64,000 nt of DNA from Caprella mutica (Eukaryota > Arthropoda > Malacostraca > Amphipoda > Caprellidae): contig CANNZV010001114.1 in assembly GCA_947561585.1 (NCBI GenBank), positions 235,089 to 299,088 of the forward strand, written 5' to 3'. The number at the start of each line of letters is the position of its first letter. Position 1 is the stretch's first letter. This document shows positions 1 through 12,200 of this stretch, piece by piece. The notes beneath the pieces were generated by a model, which did not search any database, was not told the DNA's origin, and saw only the letters and a list, made by a program, of their open reading frames with translations. A program made the translations under genes and the position numbers.

Positions 1-134
1 CATAATTTAAACATTGTATCTGGTCCACACCATTTGCTGATTTGCTCAATCTCTAGAATACGCTGCACGTTTTTAGGATCATTGAAAATGCGGGGCAATC
101 TCGAAAGTTTGCAGGTCACCTAAATGGAGTAGAT

Positions 135-200
135 CATCAATCATTCATGCATTCAATTGGCCCATTTCATCAATCATTCATGCATTCAATTGGCCCATTT
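135..200. repeat. 33-bp tandem duplication
   Basis: Two adjacent copies of a 33-bp unit starting CATCAATCATTCATGC lie at about 135-167 and 168-200. Nothing else is recognised in bases 1-216, apart from about 60 bases at the left edge that resemble the GAATACGC..TTTTTAGGATC..GAAAATGCG block near 1120-1180. Confidence 0.8.
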
Positions 201-216
201 CATCATAGTATGATAG

Positions 217-895
217 TTAACCCATTCCAAGCGGCCTAACTATATATAGACGCTCCGAAAATTGGTCCCATTTAGCGGAGCGTCTATATATAGTCGCCCA
301 ATTTTTTTTGCTATAACAGTCAAGCGGCAGGGTCAATATGTAGACGATGTTTAGAAGAGTTAAAGAGGGGAGGGGAGTAAAGGACAAACTGTATGTCAGT
401 TCTAAGAGAAGATGATACATTTGAAATGGAAAGATGTAACTATGTTGAGTGTTAACTGTTGAGTACATTGTCCATCCAACAATGAAATAAATACTCGAAA
501 AATACAGTAAAAATGAAATAAAGGATAACTATTTTTTTTTTTTGATAATTTATTTCATAAATATTTTTATATATATATACGAATAAAAGTAACTAATTTT
601 ATTTATGCAACTCAGAAATGTTCACTTTTTTATATCTTTAGTTCAACTATATGAATAACAATACAAAACTCATATATATCACTCTACAAACAAGTGGCAC
701 AGTCTATATATAGACTCTATGTATAACCAACTAGCGGCACCTCTATATATAGACGATAATCTTACTCCTTGATTTAGTGGGGTAACTAAATAGTGTAGTT
801 AAAATTGAAGACAGTCAATAGCGGCGGTGACTATATATAGACGATTTTTATTTTTGTCGACTTCCATTCACCTACTGCCGCTTGGAATGGGTTAA
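217..895. mobile_element. TTAA-flanked, piggyBac-like non-autonomous element
   Basis: TTAA at 217-220 and 892-895 brackets a 671-bp element with perfect 15-bp terminal inverted repeats, CCCATTCCAAGCGGC on the left and its complement on the right. TTAA target duplications with ends starting CCC are typical of piggyBac elements. Inside, a motif of the form AGCGGC..CTATATATAGACG recurs at both ends in both orientations (near 234, 277, 318, 692, 736, 820), as subterminal transposase sites often do. No transposase is visible, so it is non-autonomous. Family assignment is inferred from ends and target site only. Confidence 0.75.
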
Positions 896-959
896 AGCTA
901 TACATAATAACTTGGTAATATATTAGTAATTAATCTCTAGTTAATTACTTAAAGTAAAC

Positions 960-1250
960 TTGAACAAAACTAGTATTTTAATTTTACTGAGATATCAAAC
1001 ATTTTACCAAACGTTTTGAATTAACCTCATTTGTTTGTCTTTTGTTTTCAATGTTAAAATATCGTCTTTTAAATTAAATCGTCAATTAAATAGAAATTAA
1101 AAAAAAACGAAAATTACACGCGAGAATACGCCAACGCCCGCTGCGCATTTTTAGGATCTTGAAAATGTGCGACACTGTCGCACATTTTCAAAATATTCGC
1201 ATTCTCGAGATTGTGCAAAATCGGCAAATTGCGCGTAACATATATCGACC
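960..1250. repeat. left arm of a diverged inverted repeat
   Basis: This segment, containing CCAAACGTTTTGAATTAACC and the block TTTTTAGGATCTTGAAAATG, reappears reverse-complemented at about 4620-4880, with several indels. The arms flank the small secreted-peptide gene at 3604-3771. They may be ends of one old transposon or two independent copies. Between 1251 and 3603 I see no gene apart from the dispersed repeat at 2335-2540. Confidence 0.6.
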
Positions 1251-2334
1251 ATATATATAACGAAAGGTACGAGAAATATTATTGAACGTCTTGCTGTAAA
1301 CCGTTAATTTATGTAGCTACCAAATATAAATGCAATGAATTATTTAAACGAATAACTTTTGTTTAATAGATTTATCGCAAAGTGAGAATTTTGAATTGAT
1401 TTATTATTAATTTATGCTCCAAATTGAAATACGGGATATAATAACATGGGTGCCTATAATGTCAGGCAGGACAGAATGTTTTCGCTTTCTTAGTTAAGGA
1501 GCTTGTAACATTTTTGCTCACATATTTTGTTAATTCATCAACTAACATATTTCGCAGCATTTTTAGTAATGCATTATTCTGATTTAGAATCATTCGGAGA
1601 ATCACACGAAAATGAAAGTTCTTTGGGAATATCAAGATTTCGTCATAAACCTTAAAAAAACGTATTTGTATGAAACACTCGTCCCTTGGAAGATACGAGA
1701 AATATATTACAGAAATACATACATTTTAATTTTTATTATTATTAACTCATTCTTATCACAGAGAAACAATAATCATTTACTCACAAATTTCAATAATTAA
1801 AAAGAAGTGAGTTTCAAATGTGACGTTTAGTTACTTTGAAAAGTGATCACGGGAGGACACTCCGAAATGCCCATCTTTGGACACACTATTTTATTTGTGT
1901 GCCACACAAAATTTCAGCTCAATTGCTTCACTATAGTGCAGACAGGGTGGAACTTATAAACTCCCTCGATGCAATGAAAACCTACTTGGTGGCTCAATGC
2001 ACGCAACGTGCTAGGATGACTGTTTACAGCAAGTAACAACGGACAATAATGGAAGGATATATCAAACAGTACAAATAGTCAATTGCAATTCATAATGGTT
2101 CCTTGAGATCATTCAATCCCCCAAACAAACCAAAACAAAAGAAAAGAAATGGCTATTGAGCGTGCTGCTGCTTGTGTCTCAGAAGAAAACAAAGCATCAA
2201 CCAGAAAATGTTATATACAATTAGGTTCATATACAAAAGATGTTTCCAATATATGTTTCCATATAAACCATTCCATTATTATTCCATTCCATTCATGTGT
2301 TTCTACAGGCTGCTAAAGAAAACCCCACTTCCCG

Positions 2335-2540
2335 TCACCTTAACCCTAGTCCTCATGAAAAAAAAAATATATATATTTTTAACCGATTTGATAGCTGTCT
2401 TTTCATGACTTTTACTTTTCAACATAATTACATAAGATTAGACAAAAAAGAAGGCGATAAATGGAATGAATCAAATATACAGGATGCCCCGAAAAAACCG
2501 GAACCCAACTTTAAGTTAGTATATTTCCAAGTCTTCTTCA
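2335..2540 (+). repeat. dispersed repeat, copy 1
   Basis: The stretch from CCTAGTCCTCATGAAAAAAA through ACCGATTTGATAGCTGTC to GGATGCCCCGAAAAAACCGG is repeated in the same orientation at about 33355-33545, where it lies just inside the left end of a TIR element. This copy is probably a fragment of the same family. Short ORFs across it show no recognisable protein. Confidence 0.6.
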
Positions 2541-3603
2541 TAATTCAATTTGGTTAATTCATGGCATAGCTGTAATGATTTTATTCTAATAACAACAACA
2601 ACGGTTCGAATTATGGAAAAGTTTGAAAAAAAATATACGAATTTCTAACGAATTGTCATATCTACGTAGATTAGAGCACTGAATTTTTTTAATCAGGTTT
2701 ATATGATATTTTTAATAGCAGTGAAAACTTTATGAATAATTAAATTCTATTTAAAGCAGATTAATTGATATAATATCATTTCAATGACAACTATATACTT
2801 GTTGGAAGTAGTTGTCCTAAATTCACAAGTTTGGTTGAATTTTATTTTTCAGTTTTGGATTCTTGAGAAAAGGTATTGATAAAAAGTTTCAAAATCGAGC
2901 TGAACTTAAATATTTTGAGCTTGAATATATTCATTCGATTCTTTAATGCGAGAGGAGTTATCTCGTAGATAAGATAGAAAATATATTCTCTCAATGGTCA
3001 TATTTGAATTTTCCATCATATTTAGGAATTGTTTATTTTTGCTATTTGAAAAAATAAACTATAGGTTTCAAACCTGATAAAATAAGTTTAAATATTTAAT
3101 TAACTAATGCCCAATATTTTCAAAAGTTTATAGAGAGTTCTTATATTTAACTCAATTTCGATAAATATTCAACCACACGAATCATTTCTTTCTAAAAACA
3201 TCATTACTCATTCCAAACAATATATTCTATCACATAAGAAGAAAAATCTTATAATTTATCCTAGAGATTCTCTTAATAGAGAAAATTTCCAAGGGAATGT
3301 TATGAAACAAAATAATATGTCATAATATTTTATTAAAGGTTAAATTTCGTGCAATAGAAGATTATAACAGAGAAAATATAATTGCTAACTCTATTCAGTA
3401 TCATTTTCTTATAATTAATCAACATTAGCCAACATAAATATTGAATAAGAACTTTAGCATAGAGTTTGTAGATTCATTTAGTTTCCTTATAGTCATGTCG
3501 AATAATCATTTGGGAGATTAAATTTATCTACTCCATGCAGCTACTAAACTAAAAAAAATAACCATAGCTAAACATTAAGCCATACAGTTATCTTGAGTTT
3601 CGG

Positions 3604-3771
3604 CTAATATGGCGTCATTGGATACCACCTTTCTCTGGTTTCCATGTTGTCTTCATTTTCGAAAAGTCCACGAACTTGTTCTTCAGAGTCAACTGCAAGG
3701 TTTCCAACAGCGAAGTCAATGAGACAGAAAATAGACAAAGCAATGGCTAGGCAGATGATTCCGATCTTCAT
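3604..3771 (-). CDS. small secreted peptide, 55 residues, unknown family
   Basis: This is an intronless minus-strand ORF, too short for usual cut-offs. The protein starts MKIGIICLAIALSIFCLIDF, a clear signal peptide: one lysine followed by about 17 hydrophobic residues. Cleavage is likely after AVG near residue 23. The predicted mature part is about 32 residues, acidic in the middle (VDSEEQVRGLFENEDNMETR) and ending RWYPMTPY. It has no cysteine, so it is not a disulphide-stabilised defensin-type peptide. The start is the first ATG after a good initiator, giving a 5' UTR of about 55 nt. I do not recognise the family; small insect neuropeptide-like, salivary or accessory-gland peptides look like this. 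No clear AATAAA was seen downstream. A further exon cannot be excluded. Confidence 0.65.
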   Translation of the reverse strand: MKIGIICLAIALSIFCLIDFAVGNLAVDSEEQVRGLFENEDNMETRERWYPMTPY

Positions 3772-3823
3772 GATGCAGAGAAGTTGTAGTTTTGGTAGTT
3801 GCTCGTGAAGGTGATTTGAAGAT

Positions 3824-3858
3824 ACTGACTTTAATCACTTAGATTTCCGGTATTTATC
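3824..3858 (-). promoter_or_regulatory. TATA box and TCAGT initiator of the small peptide gene
   Basis: On the minus strand GATAAATA (3858-3851) lies about 30 nt upstream of TCAGT (3828-3824), the arthropod initiator consensus, placing the start of transcription near 3826. The spacing is that of a standard core promoter and supports the downstream ORF being expressed. From 3859 to 4445 no feature is recognised. Confidence 0.6.
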
Positions 3859-4445
3859 TTAGTTTCCCAGCGATGAGTCATTTACTAACCAAAGATTAAA
3901 CACTTGCTTATATTTATTTTATTTAATTACTCATTTATTTATGTATCGCTACGCAGACGTAAAATTATACGTTTGTTGAAACTCGAAAACAATTGAAAAC
4001 TCTATTTTCACCACAAGATAAATATGAATATAATAACTATATCATTTTATTCTTATTATTACAATTACGAAATCATAATTATGGTTATCATAATTTTCCA
4101 GCTAGTAGAAGTCTTAGAAATTATCAAATACAGAACATCTGTGTACATATTAGCCTTTAATTACTCCTGTATCACTAGTCACTACCCAACTGAAAATTAG
4201 TGGTTTAAGATAGTTGAATTTCGATTGAGTATGAATATTCCCCATTTTCCTTTCAAATATCCAGGAATATTATTTCAATAGGTATCTGGATTATCTGGAG
4301 GATATAGTACAGATAAACTTGATATCAGTAGGCCTTGAATCCGATATAAAGAAAACTCAGTAGAACTCCTCTATAGTTCCCTATAGAGAGCTTTCTGATA
4401 TATACGAAACCTCGAGGTATGCCTAAAACACTGGTTATACTATAT

Positions 4446-4560
4446 GCTTCATTTCTCAGGACTATTGAGAATAGAAATGTTCAATATAGGAGTTATTGAA
4501 GTCAAGGGTGCTTCATTTCTCAGGACTATTGAGAATAGAAATGTTCAATATAGGAGTTAT
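4446..4560. repeat. 51-bp direct repeat, two copies
   Basis: A 51-bp block beginning GCTTCATTTCTCAGGACTAT occurs at 4446-4496 and again, apparently identical, at 4510-4560, with 13 bp between. It lies beside fragments (GTAGAACTCCT) resembling ends of the pogo-like MITE at 6729-7124. Confidence 0.85.
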
Positions 4561-4619
4561 ACTGGTAGAACTCCTTTTCAATGGAATACAACTAGTTGAC
4601 TCTATTGTTATATATTTTT

Positions 4620-4880
4620 GTTCCGTGCAATTGGCCGATTTTGCATAATCTCGTTTTAAGATCTTGAAATTGCGCAGCACATTCTCGCATTTAATTTTAT
4701 AGAAAACTTTTCTTAATTATTTCTCTAAATTTTGAAGACGACTTTCTTACATTAAAAAGAGAGAGAAAACAAATGAGGTTAATTCCAAACGTTTGGTAGA
4801 ATTTTTGATATTTCATTAAAATTCGAATACCAGTTTTATTCAGATTTCTTCAGTAACGAACTCAAACTTAATTACCAGTA
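4620..4880. repeat. right arm of a diverged inverted repeat
   Basis: Reverse-complement partner of 960-1250; both carry the CCAAACGTTTxGAATTAACCTC block and the TGCGCA..TTTCAAGATCTT block. Divergence and indels suggest an old element. Confidence 0.6.
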
Positions 4881-5104
4881 CTGATACTTCATTATCAGTC
4901 CTGATACTTCATTATCAGCACTGATACTTCATTATCAGTCCTGATACTTCATTATCAGTCCTGATACTTCATTGTCAGTCCTGATACTTCATTATCAGTC
5001 CTGATACTTCATTATCAGTCCTGATACTTCATTATTAGTCCTGATACTTCATTATCAGCCCTGATACTTCATTATCAGCCCTGATACTTCATTATCAGCC
5101 CTGA
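4877..5104. repeat. 20-bp satellite CTGATACTTCATTATCAGTC, about 11 copies
   Basis: Head-to-tail 20-bp units with few substitutions (CAGTC/CAGCA/CAGCC endings, one TTGTCAG, one TTATTAG). The spacers do not vary as they would in a CRISPR array. It ends abruptly at 5104, before unrelated sequence. Confidence 0.9.
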
Positions 5105-5185
5105 ACCCAACCCTTCATTGGCACCTAACCCATCTTGACTCCCAGTTACTCGCCCTCTTACCCAAAGCTAAGATAATCAATAGAA

Positions 5186-6551
5186 CCCAGGTAGCAAAAA
5201 ATTATTCCCAGGATATTCCGTGGAAATTCCCTGGGATTATTCTCTCGATATCCCCAGCGTTATCGAGGGGATGCCCTATTTTGACGTTTTAGCGATATTG
5301 GGATACCCCCAAATGATATCGAAGGAATAATGATGGGATTTAAATATATTATCCCTGTAATATTCACCGATATCAAGAGAAGGGCAAGGATTACCGAAAT
5401 TATTATTTCCTCGATAACAAAGTAATAAAATTGGTGCAGTGAGTGGATATTCTCTCAATATCAAGGGGATCAAATGGCAATACTCCCTGAATATTCCCTG
5501 GATATCTATAGTAGAGGAAGGATATAAAAAGGATACCAATATTAATATTTCCTAGCAGATACTGCATTTGTACGTGTACGTTTGACTTTATATGAATTAG
5601 TTGAATGATACATATTGTTATATACAAATTAAATGGAAAGAAATAGAGAAAGAAATGTAGTGGTGTTTCCGGGTCTCGAACCTGCACCTTGTTGACTTCT
5701 GATTGCGACGCTAACCACTCAATCATCCTGGACACGGTAGAAGTAGGATTTTTAGTGAACTTTATGCAATACGATAAGTTGATGATTCAAGTGCATCTTA
5801 AAGTTATCATCGATAAACATAGTTCCATATTTAAAAGATTATTTCTTTTTTTCTTAAATAATCGTTTCTTTTATAATTTTTATGGAATCAACCATTTTCC
5901 TGGAATATTCCTTCGATATCGTTAGGGAATCAACTAATTTTCACTAATTCCTTGAATATTCCCTCGATATCGAATGGGGATCAATAGTTTTCATTAATTC
6001 CTGGAATTGTACCTCGATATCGTTAGGGGATCAACGAATTTTCAGTAATTCCTGGAATATTCCCTCGATATCGTTAAGAATCAACTAATTTTCACTAATT
6101 CCTGGAATATTCCCTTGATATCTTTAGCGGATCAATTCATTTTTATTAATTCCTGGAATATTCCCTCGATATCGTTAGGGATCAACTAATTTTCACTAAT
6201 TCCTGGAATATTCCCTCGATATCGTTAGGGGATCAACTAATTTTCATTAATTCATGGAATATTCCCCCGATATCGTTAGGGATCAACTAATTTTCACTAA
6301 TTCCTGGAATATTCCCTCGATATCGTTAGGGGATCAACTAATTTTCATTAATTCCTGGAATATTTCCTCATATCGTTAGGGATCAACTAATTTTCACTGA
6401 TTCATCGAATATTCTCTTGATATCAATAGGGGATCAACTCATTTTCACTAATCCCTGGAATATTCCCTCAATGTCATTTTACGATAGTGGATATTGAGGG
6501 ATTATATAGATATCGAGGGAATATTCCGGGAATATCTCAATGTTACCTGGG
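5186..6551. mobile_element. TIR element filled with about 50-bp tandem repeats
   Basis: The ends CCCAGGTAGCA (5186) and TGTTACCTGGG (to 6551) are inverted, and sub-terminal ATTCCCxGGATATTCC motifs continue the inversion. The right half (about 5890-6470) is an array of about 12 units of about 48-50 bp, with core CCTGGAATATTCCCTCGATATCGTTAGGGGATCAACTAATTTTCACTAATT. The left end carries related CTCGATATC and GGGATCAA motifs. No transposase is seen. ORFs here are produced by the repeats and not treated as genes. Confidence 0.6.
5661..5735 (-). other. tRNA-like sequence (tRNA pseudogene or SINE head)
   Basis: On the minus strand a perfect RNA polymerase III B box, GGTTCGAGACC (5682-5672), follows at the right distance an A-box-like stretch TGATTGAGTGGTTAGCG. 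The presumed T stem and acceptor stem pair poorly, so this is not a functional tRNA gene. A tRNA-derived SINE promoter or a tRNA relic captured by the surrounding TIR element is more likely. Confidence 0.4.
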
Positions 6552-6728
6552 AATATTTCATATCTAATCCATTTTAGGTCATTAAAATTTTAAAACCACC
6601 TACACTCACAGCTGTAACAAAATTCATAACTAATACTTAAAAATAATAATTATTGTTTTATGAGAAATATTAATAATTTGCTCGAATGTTTTAATATAGA
6701 ATAAAGCTATAATAAATAAATAATTTAT

Positions 6729-7124
6729 TACAGTAGAATTCCTCAATATTGAACCATCCAGTATAGTAAAACCCTGTATACTGAACTTACCTCTATAGTG
6801 AACATATTTAGTTCAGTCTGCCAGAAATTCTCTTGAGTTTTCTATGTATCTCTATATTTTAAATTAGTTATAATTCATGAAACAGGAGCTCTACCAGTAC
6901 AACTCCTCTATAATGAAGTCGTGTGTAGTGAACCATCATGATTTTTAAAGTTCGGAGAAATGAAATACGTTATATAAAAAATTTATTTGGAAAAAAAGAA
7001 AGAATTTTTTTGTATAGTCTGCAATGAAAATGTCAGATTTCTATCCATCTCTCCTATTCCCAACAGTCAACTAAATTCTATATAGTGAACTAGTTTAAGT
7101 TCACTGTAGAGGAGTTCTACTGTA
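6729..7124. mobile_element. pogo/Tigger-like MITE
   Basis: About 396 bp bounded by TACAGTAGAATTCCTC and its inverted match GAGGAGTTCTACTGTA, with TA at both ends. CAGTAGAAC..CTC termini containing TATAGTGAAC motifs are typical of pogo/Tigger-type elements of the Tc1/mariner superfamily. No coding potential. Between 7125 and 7869 nothing is recognised. Confidence 0.6.
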
Positions 7125-7878
7125 TAATAAATGTTTCCTATAATAATATATATAAATTAATATAGTTTTGTGTTCATAATTTTTTTTAACAAATCCTTTT
7201 TTTAATTCCTTAGCTTATAGTTCTAATTAATACCTAAAATTTATAGTATCACATTCCTATGAAGATCTTCCACTTAAATCATTGAGTATAATCGCACAAA
7301 AACAATTTTGCATGAAACATACCAGATACATTGTCCAAACTGTGCTCAATATAAAGTAATCCTCTATTGATCAGAGCTGTCATTGCTATAGGTAAAAAAG
7401 TTTCTCCGCTTTACCACAAAGTTCCGATACATCATAAACCATTTCCATTCCCAACAAATAATGGGTAAATGTAATGAGATATGTACGTATTGAAGACCAT
7501 ATACTCCAAAGATTTGTGATGTTCTATTTATGTGCTTAATTTTACAGAGCCTCACAGTATGTAAATAGCACATCAATATCGTGCAGTAAATAATTACTTG
7601 AGAGGGAGATTGTTGTCACTGAAGTAAGGGAACTTTTAATCTTTAGAGAAGCTAGGTACAGAGCAATGTCCGCACTACCAAAGCAAAACTTATCATTTAC
7701 TTATGCAGTTAACGGTAACAACTAACAAGGAAAATAGTAACAAAGCAAGAGTGGTACATTATAATTTAGATAAATAATTATGAACCAGCATTAAATCACT
7801 GCAGAGTTTATGTGAAAACTGATTGAAGACATAACTATTTTATCAACTAAATTAGCTCAAATTGTAAGTATGTTATAC

Positions 7879-9116
7879 GGCACTAGGTCTTTTCCCCGAC
7901 GAACTTTTCCCCGCCGGACTTTTCTCCGCCAGGACTATTCCCCGCCGGATTTTTCCCCGCCTGGACTATTCCCCGCCGGACTTTTCCCTGCCGAATAAAA
8001 TAATAGTATTTTGGGCTATTAAATTATAATTTCGATATAACAAACCATTTATTAATAGAAGTCACATTTTACTAACAGACTTACACAATAATACAGTCTT
8101 ATTTATAGCTTTGATTTCCGTATGTGTCGACTGTACATTCGTAAATTTGCATAGAATTGAGATATGATTCTAAGTTCAAAACATTATGGCAATTCTAATG
8201 GATTGCAAAATGTAGTTTATTTCTTTTCTAAAGTTATACATATCGCGAAATTATTATTTTCTTTGACAATTATTATTAAAAATGTTCATCTATTTACTTC
8301 TAGTTCAAATATCGCTTGTTTACGACAACACTGTCATAACTTCAAAAAGCTATTTCTCAGGAGAGGCATTTTAGTACATGTAATGTACGTACATTTATCG
8401 TAATTAAGACATTTAGCCTCTATAGCGGTACATTTTTCGAGCTATGATTATGAAACTTTTACCAAATTAATTAGTATTTTATGATTTATATGTCTATATG
8501 GATAACTTGAAAATACATGTTTTTGTGTTTATGACGTTATTCCTGTAAACAAGCGATATATACTTTTCCAGAAGTACATATTTATTTGTAGTTCATTAAT
8601 TTGACAATTAATATAATAGACTACAGAATTAATAATCTTACTATAAATTTTTTTACTACACTTTATATTGACTTTTTTTATAGTGTATTTCTTTAATTCT
8701 ATTATGCTTATTTAATATTTATTCCTTAAAGAACTTACAATGGATTACCCTATTTTATGAAAATACATAAGTTAGAGCGTAGAAATCCTTAAATCAAGAC
8801 TTTTCAAGTAGTCAGATTTGAGGACGATTTAGATATAAAGTTGTACATTTTATCGAAAAGTCTCCAATGAAAACTAATTATCGAAAGAGTAACTACAAAA
8901 CGGGTTCGGTTCAAGGAGTTGGTAAGTGACCAATTTCCATGCAACAATGTTTAAAAAAAAATCCAGACTTTGATTTACAATTTCACGGCAATAGATTTAT
9001 TGGTCAAAACGATTAAAAAAAAAATAATTAAAAAATCTTAATATTAAATTGTCTTCCAAGGTTTAAATTAAAAAAAATAGGCGGGGAAAATACGGGCGGG
9101 GAAAAGTCTGTTTCCC
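7879..9116. mobile_element. foldback-type element 1, TTTTCCCCGCC minisatellite ends
   Basis: A 9-bp direct duplication ATGTTATAC lies at 7870-7878 and 9117-9125. Inside, the left end reads GGCACTAGGTCTTTTCCCCG followed by about seven TTTTCCCCGCC-type repeats to about 8000. The right end carries the same motif inverted (GGCGGGGAAAA, GGCGGGGAAAAGTC, 9080-9110). The roughly 1.1-kb centre is AT-rich with no convincing protein. Inverted minisatellite ends plus 9-bp target duplications match foldback elements of the MuDR/Foldback superfamily. It shares terminal GGYACTAGGWC with the element ending at 26555. Confidence 0.7.
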
Positions 9117-9290
9117 ATGTTATACATCATACATACCATAAAGTTTAACCAATAATTATGTAGAATATTGTAAGGTAATTTATACATTTATATGTAATTT
9201 CATCTGGACTTATGAGATAATTTTGTATACCTTTTTAAATAATCATATTTTTTTCGGCGAATGTGTTTTCGGCGAATGGACCGGTCACCA

Positions 9291-12200
9291 TAACCTACTA
9301 AGCATTAAGTAATAAGTATAACCTACTAAGCATTAAGTAATAAGTATAACCTACTAAGCATTAAGTAATAGGTATAACCTACTAAGCAATAAGTAATAAG
9401 TGTAACCTACTAAGCATTAAGTATAACTTACTAAGCATTAAGTAATAAGTATTGCGTTGGCTATGAGCCTCCATGTAATAATTATATATATTAACTTTTT
9501 AAAATTTTCCTTCTATATTCTTGTTGGCTAATTAGCATTTTTAAATTTATTCCTTAGGCATTGATAGGCGAGTTGTACGTTCTCCTTATTATTACCTAAT
9601 GCCGTGACCCCAATTAATTCAGTCTCTTTAAACTTTTCATAGTGTAAACAAGTTCCTTAAATTCGTGCCATTGTGTTGATATTGTGAGAGGAAAATCTAT
9701 ACCATGTAAGTTAGTTAAAAATTTGCAAGATTTAGGATTTATTTATAGCTAGTTTATTAAATAGTTAGTTCCTTATTTAGCTTTACTCGTATGCCTAAAA
9801 ACAGCACTAGGGTGACTTACGAGTTGTCGGTCAGTTTCGCATCTTCGGTTGTGTGGGAGGAGGCGATTTTCTGATTGTTGTTTTTTGTCTGTTTGCTTGG
9901 TATCCGTGATACCTGTAGGTATCATGGATGCCAGGTGTGATGGCAGTTGTGGGTTCGTTTTTTTTTTGTGTGACCGGTGGTGTGGGACTGGCCGATGATT
10001 CGTGATTTGCCCTAAGTGTAATTTCTAAAAAAATTTGTTTGACCAGTTTTCATATTTCATGTACTTTAACTTATATTTATTTACTAAACTGCCTAAAATC
10101 TGTATAAGTAACCTAAAGATTTATATTTGGTGGCTGAATGTATCCATTAATTATTTATTTCATAGTAGTTATGTTTTCTGAATTATTTATTCCATAGTAG
10201 GTATTTTTCCGAATTATTTAAGTCTATTTCCGTTATTGATTCTGTGCTATTGTCCGCAGATTACGTGCAAATATCTGGCTGTAACTGTCTACCATGTCAC
10301 AAGTGAATAAAAATTGTTGCTGATCAAGTTTCCAATCCTATGAAAATTTAAAACTCAGAACAAAGTAGTGTTCATATAACTTGGGAGGGTAGAACCAGAA
10401 CAAATATAACCTACTAAGCATCAAGTAATAAGTATAACCTACTAAGCATCAAGTAATAAGTATAACCTACTAAGCATCAAGTAATAAGTATAACCTACTA
10501 AGCATCAAGTAATAAGTATAACCTACTAAGCATTAAGTAATAAGTATAACCTACTAAGCATTAAGTAATAAGTATAACCTACTAAGCATTAAGTAATAAG
10601 TATAACCTACTAAGCATTAAGTAATAGGTATAACCTACTAAGCAATAAGTAATAAGTGTAACCTACTAAGCATTAAGTATAACTTACTAAGCATTAAGTA
10701 ATAAGTATTGCGTTGGCTATGAGCCTCCATGTAATAATTATATATATTAACTTTTTAAAATTTTCCTTCTATATTCTTGTTGGCTAATTAGCATTTTTAA
10801 ATTTATTCCTTAGGCATTGATAGGCGAGTTGTACGTTCTCCTTATTATTACCTAATGCCGTGACCACAATTAATTCAGTCTCTTTAAACTTTTCATAGTG
10901 TAAACAAGTTCCTTAAATTCGTGCCATTGTGTTGATATTGTGAGAGGAAAATCTATACCATGTAAGTTAGTTAAAAATTTGCAAGATTTAGGATTTATTT
11001 ATAGCTAGTTTATTAAATAGTTAGTTCCTTATTTAGCTTTATTCGTATGCCTAAAAACAGCACTAGGGTGACTTACGAGTTGTCGGTCAGTTTCGCATCT
11101 TCGGTTGTGTGGGAGGGGGCGATTTTCTGATTGTTATTTTTTGTCTGTTTGCTTGGTATCCGTGATACCTGTAGGTATCATGGATGCCAGGTGTGATGGC
11201 AGTTGTGGGTTCGTTTTTTCTTGTGTGACCGGTGGTGTGGGACTGGCCGATAATTCGTGATTTGCCCTAAGTGTAATTTCTAAAAAAATTTGTTTGACCA
11301 GTTTTCATATTTCATGTACTTTAACTTATATTTATTTACTAAACTGCCTAAAATCTGTATAAGTAACCTAAAGATTTATATTTGGTGGCTGAATGTATCC
11401 ATTAATTATTTATTTCATAGTAGTTATGTTTTCTGAATTATTTATTCCATAGTAGGTATTTTTCCGAATTATTTAAGTCTATTTCCGTTATTGATTCTGT
11501 GCTATTGTCCGCAGATTACGTGCAAATATCTGGCTGTAACTGTCTACCATGTCACAAGTGAATAAAAATTGTTGCTGATCAAGTTTCCAATCCTATGAAA
11601 ATTTAAAACTCAGAACAAAGTAGTGTTCATATAACTTGGGAGGGTAGAACCAGAACAAGTATAACCTACTAAGCATCAAGTAATAAGTATAACCTACTAA
11701 GCATCAAGTAATAAGTATAACCTACTAAGCATCAAGTAATAAGTATAACCTACTAAGCATCAAGTAATAAGTATAACCTACTAAGCATTAAGTAATAAGT
11801 ATAACCTACTAAGCATTAAGTAATAAGTATAACCTACTAAGCATTAAGTAATAAGTATAACCTACTAAGCATTAAGTTAAAAATATAACCTACTAAGCAT
11901 TAAGTAATAAGTATAACCTACTAAGCATTAAGTAATAAGTATAACCTACTAAGCATTAAGTTAAAAATATAACCTACTAAGCATTAAGTTAAAAATATAA
12001 CCTACTAAGCATTAAGTAATAAGTATAACCTACTAAGCATTAAGTAATTAGTATAACCTACTAAGCATTAAGTAATAAGTATAACCTACTGAGCATTAAG
12101 TTAAAAGTATAACCTACTAAGCATTAAGTAATTAGTATAACCTACTAAGCATTAAGTTAAAAATATAACCTACTAAGCATTAAGTTAAAAGTTTAACCTA

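Noticed and set aside
217..468. 83-codon minus-strand ORF
   Set aside because: Falls inside the TTAA-flanked element and uses its palindromic motifs; no start context or similarity.
1612..2557. Several ORFs of 60-90 codons on the plus strand
   Set aside because: No signal peptide, motif or consistent splice structure; two cross the dispersed repeat at 2335-2540.
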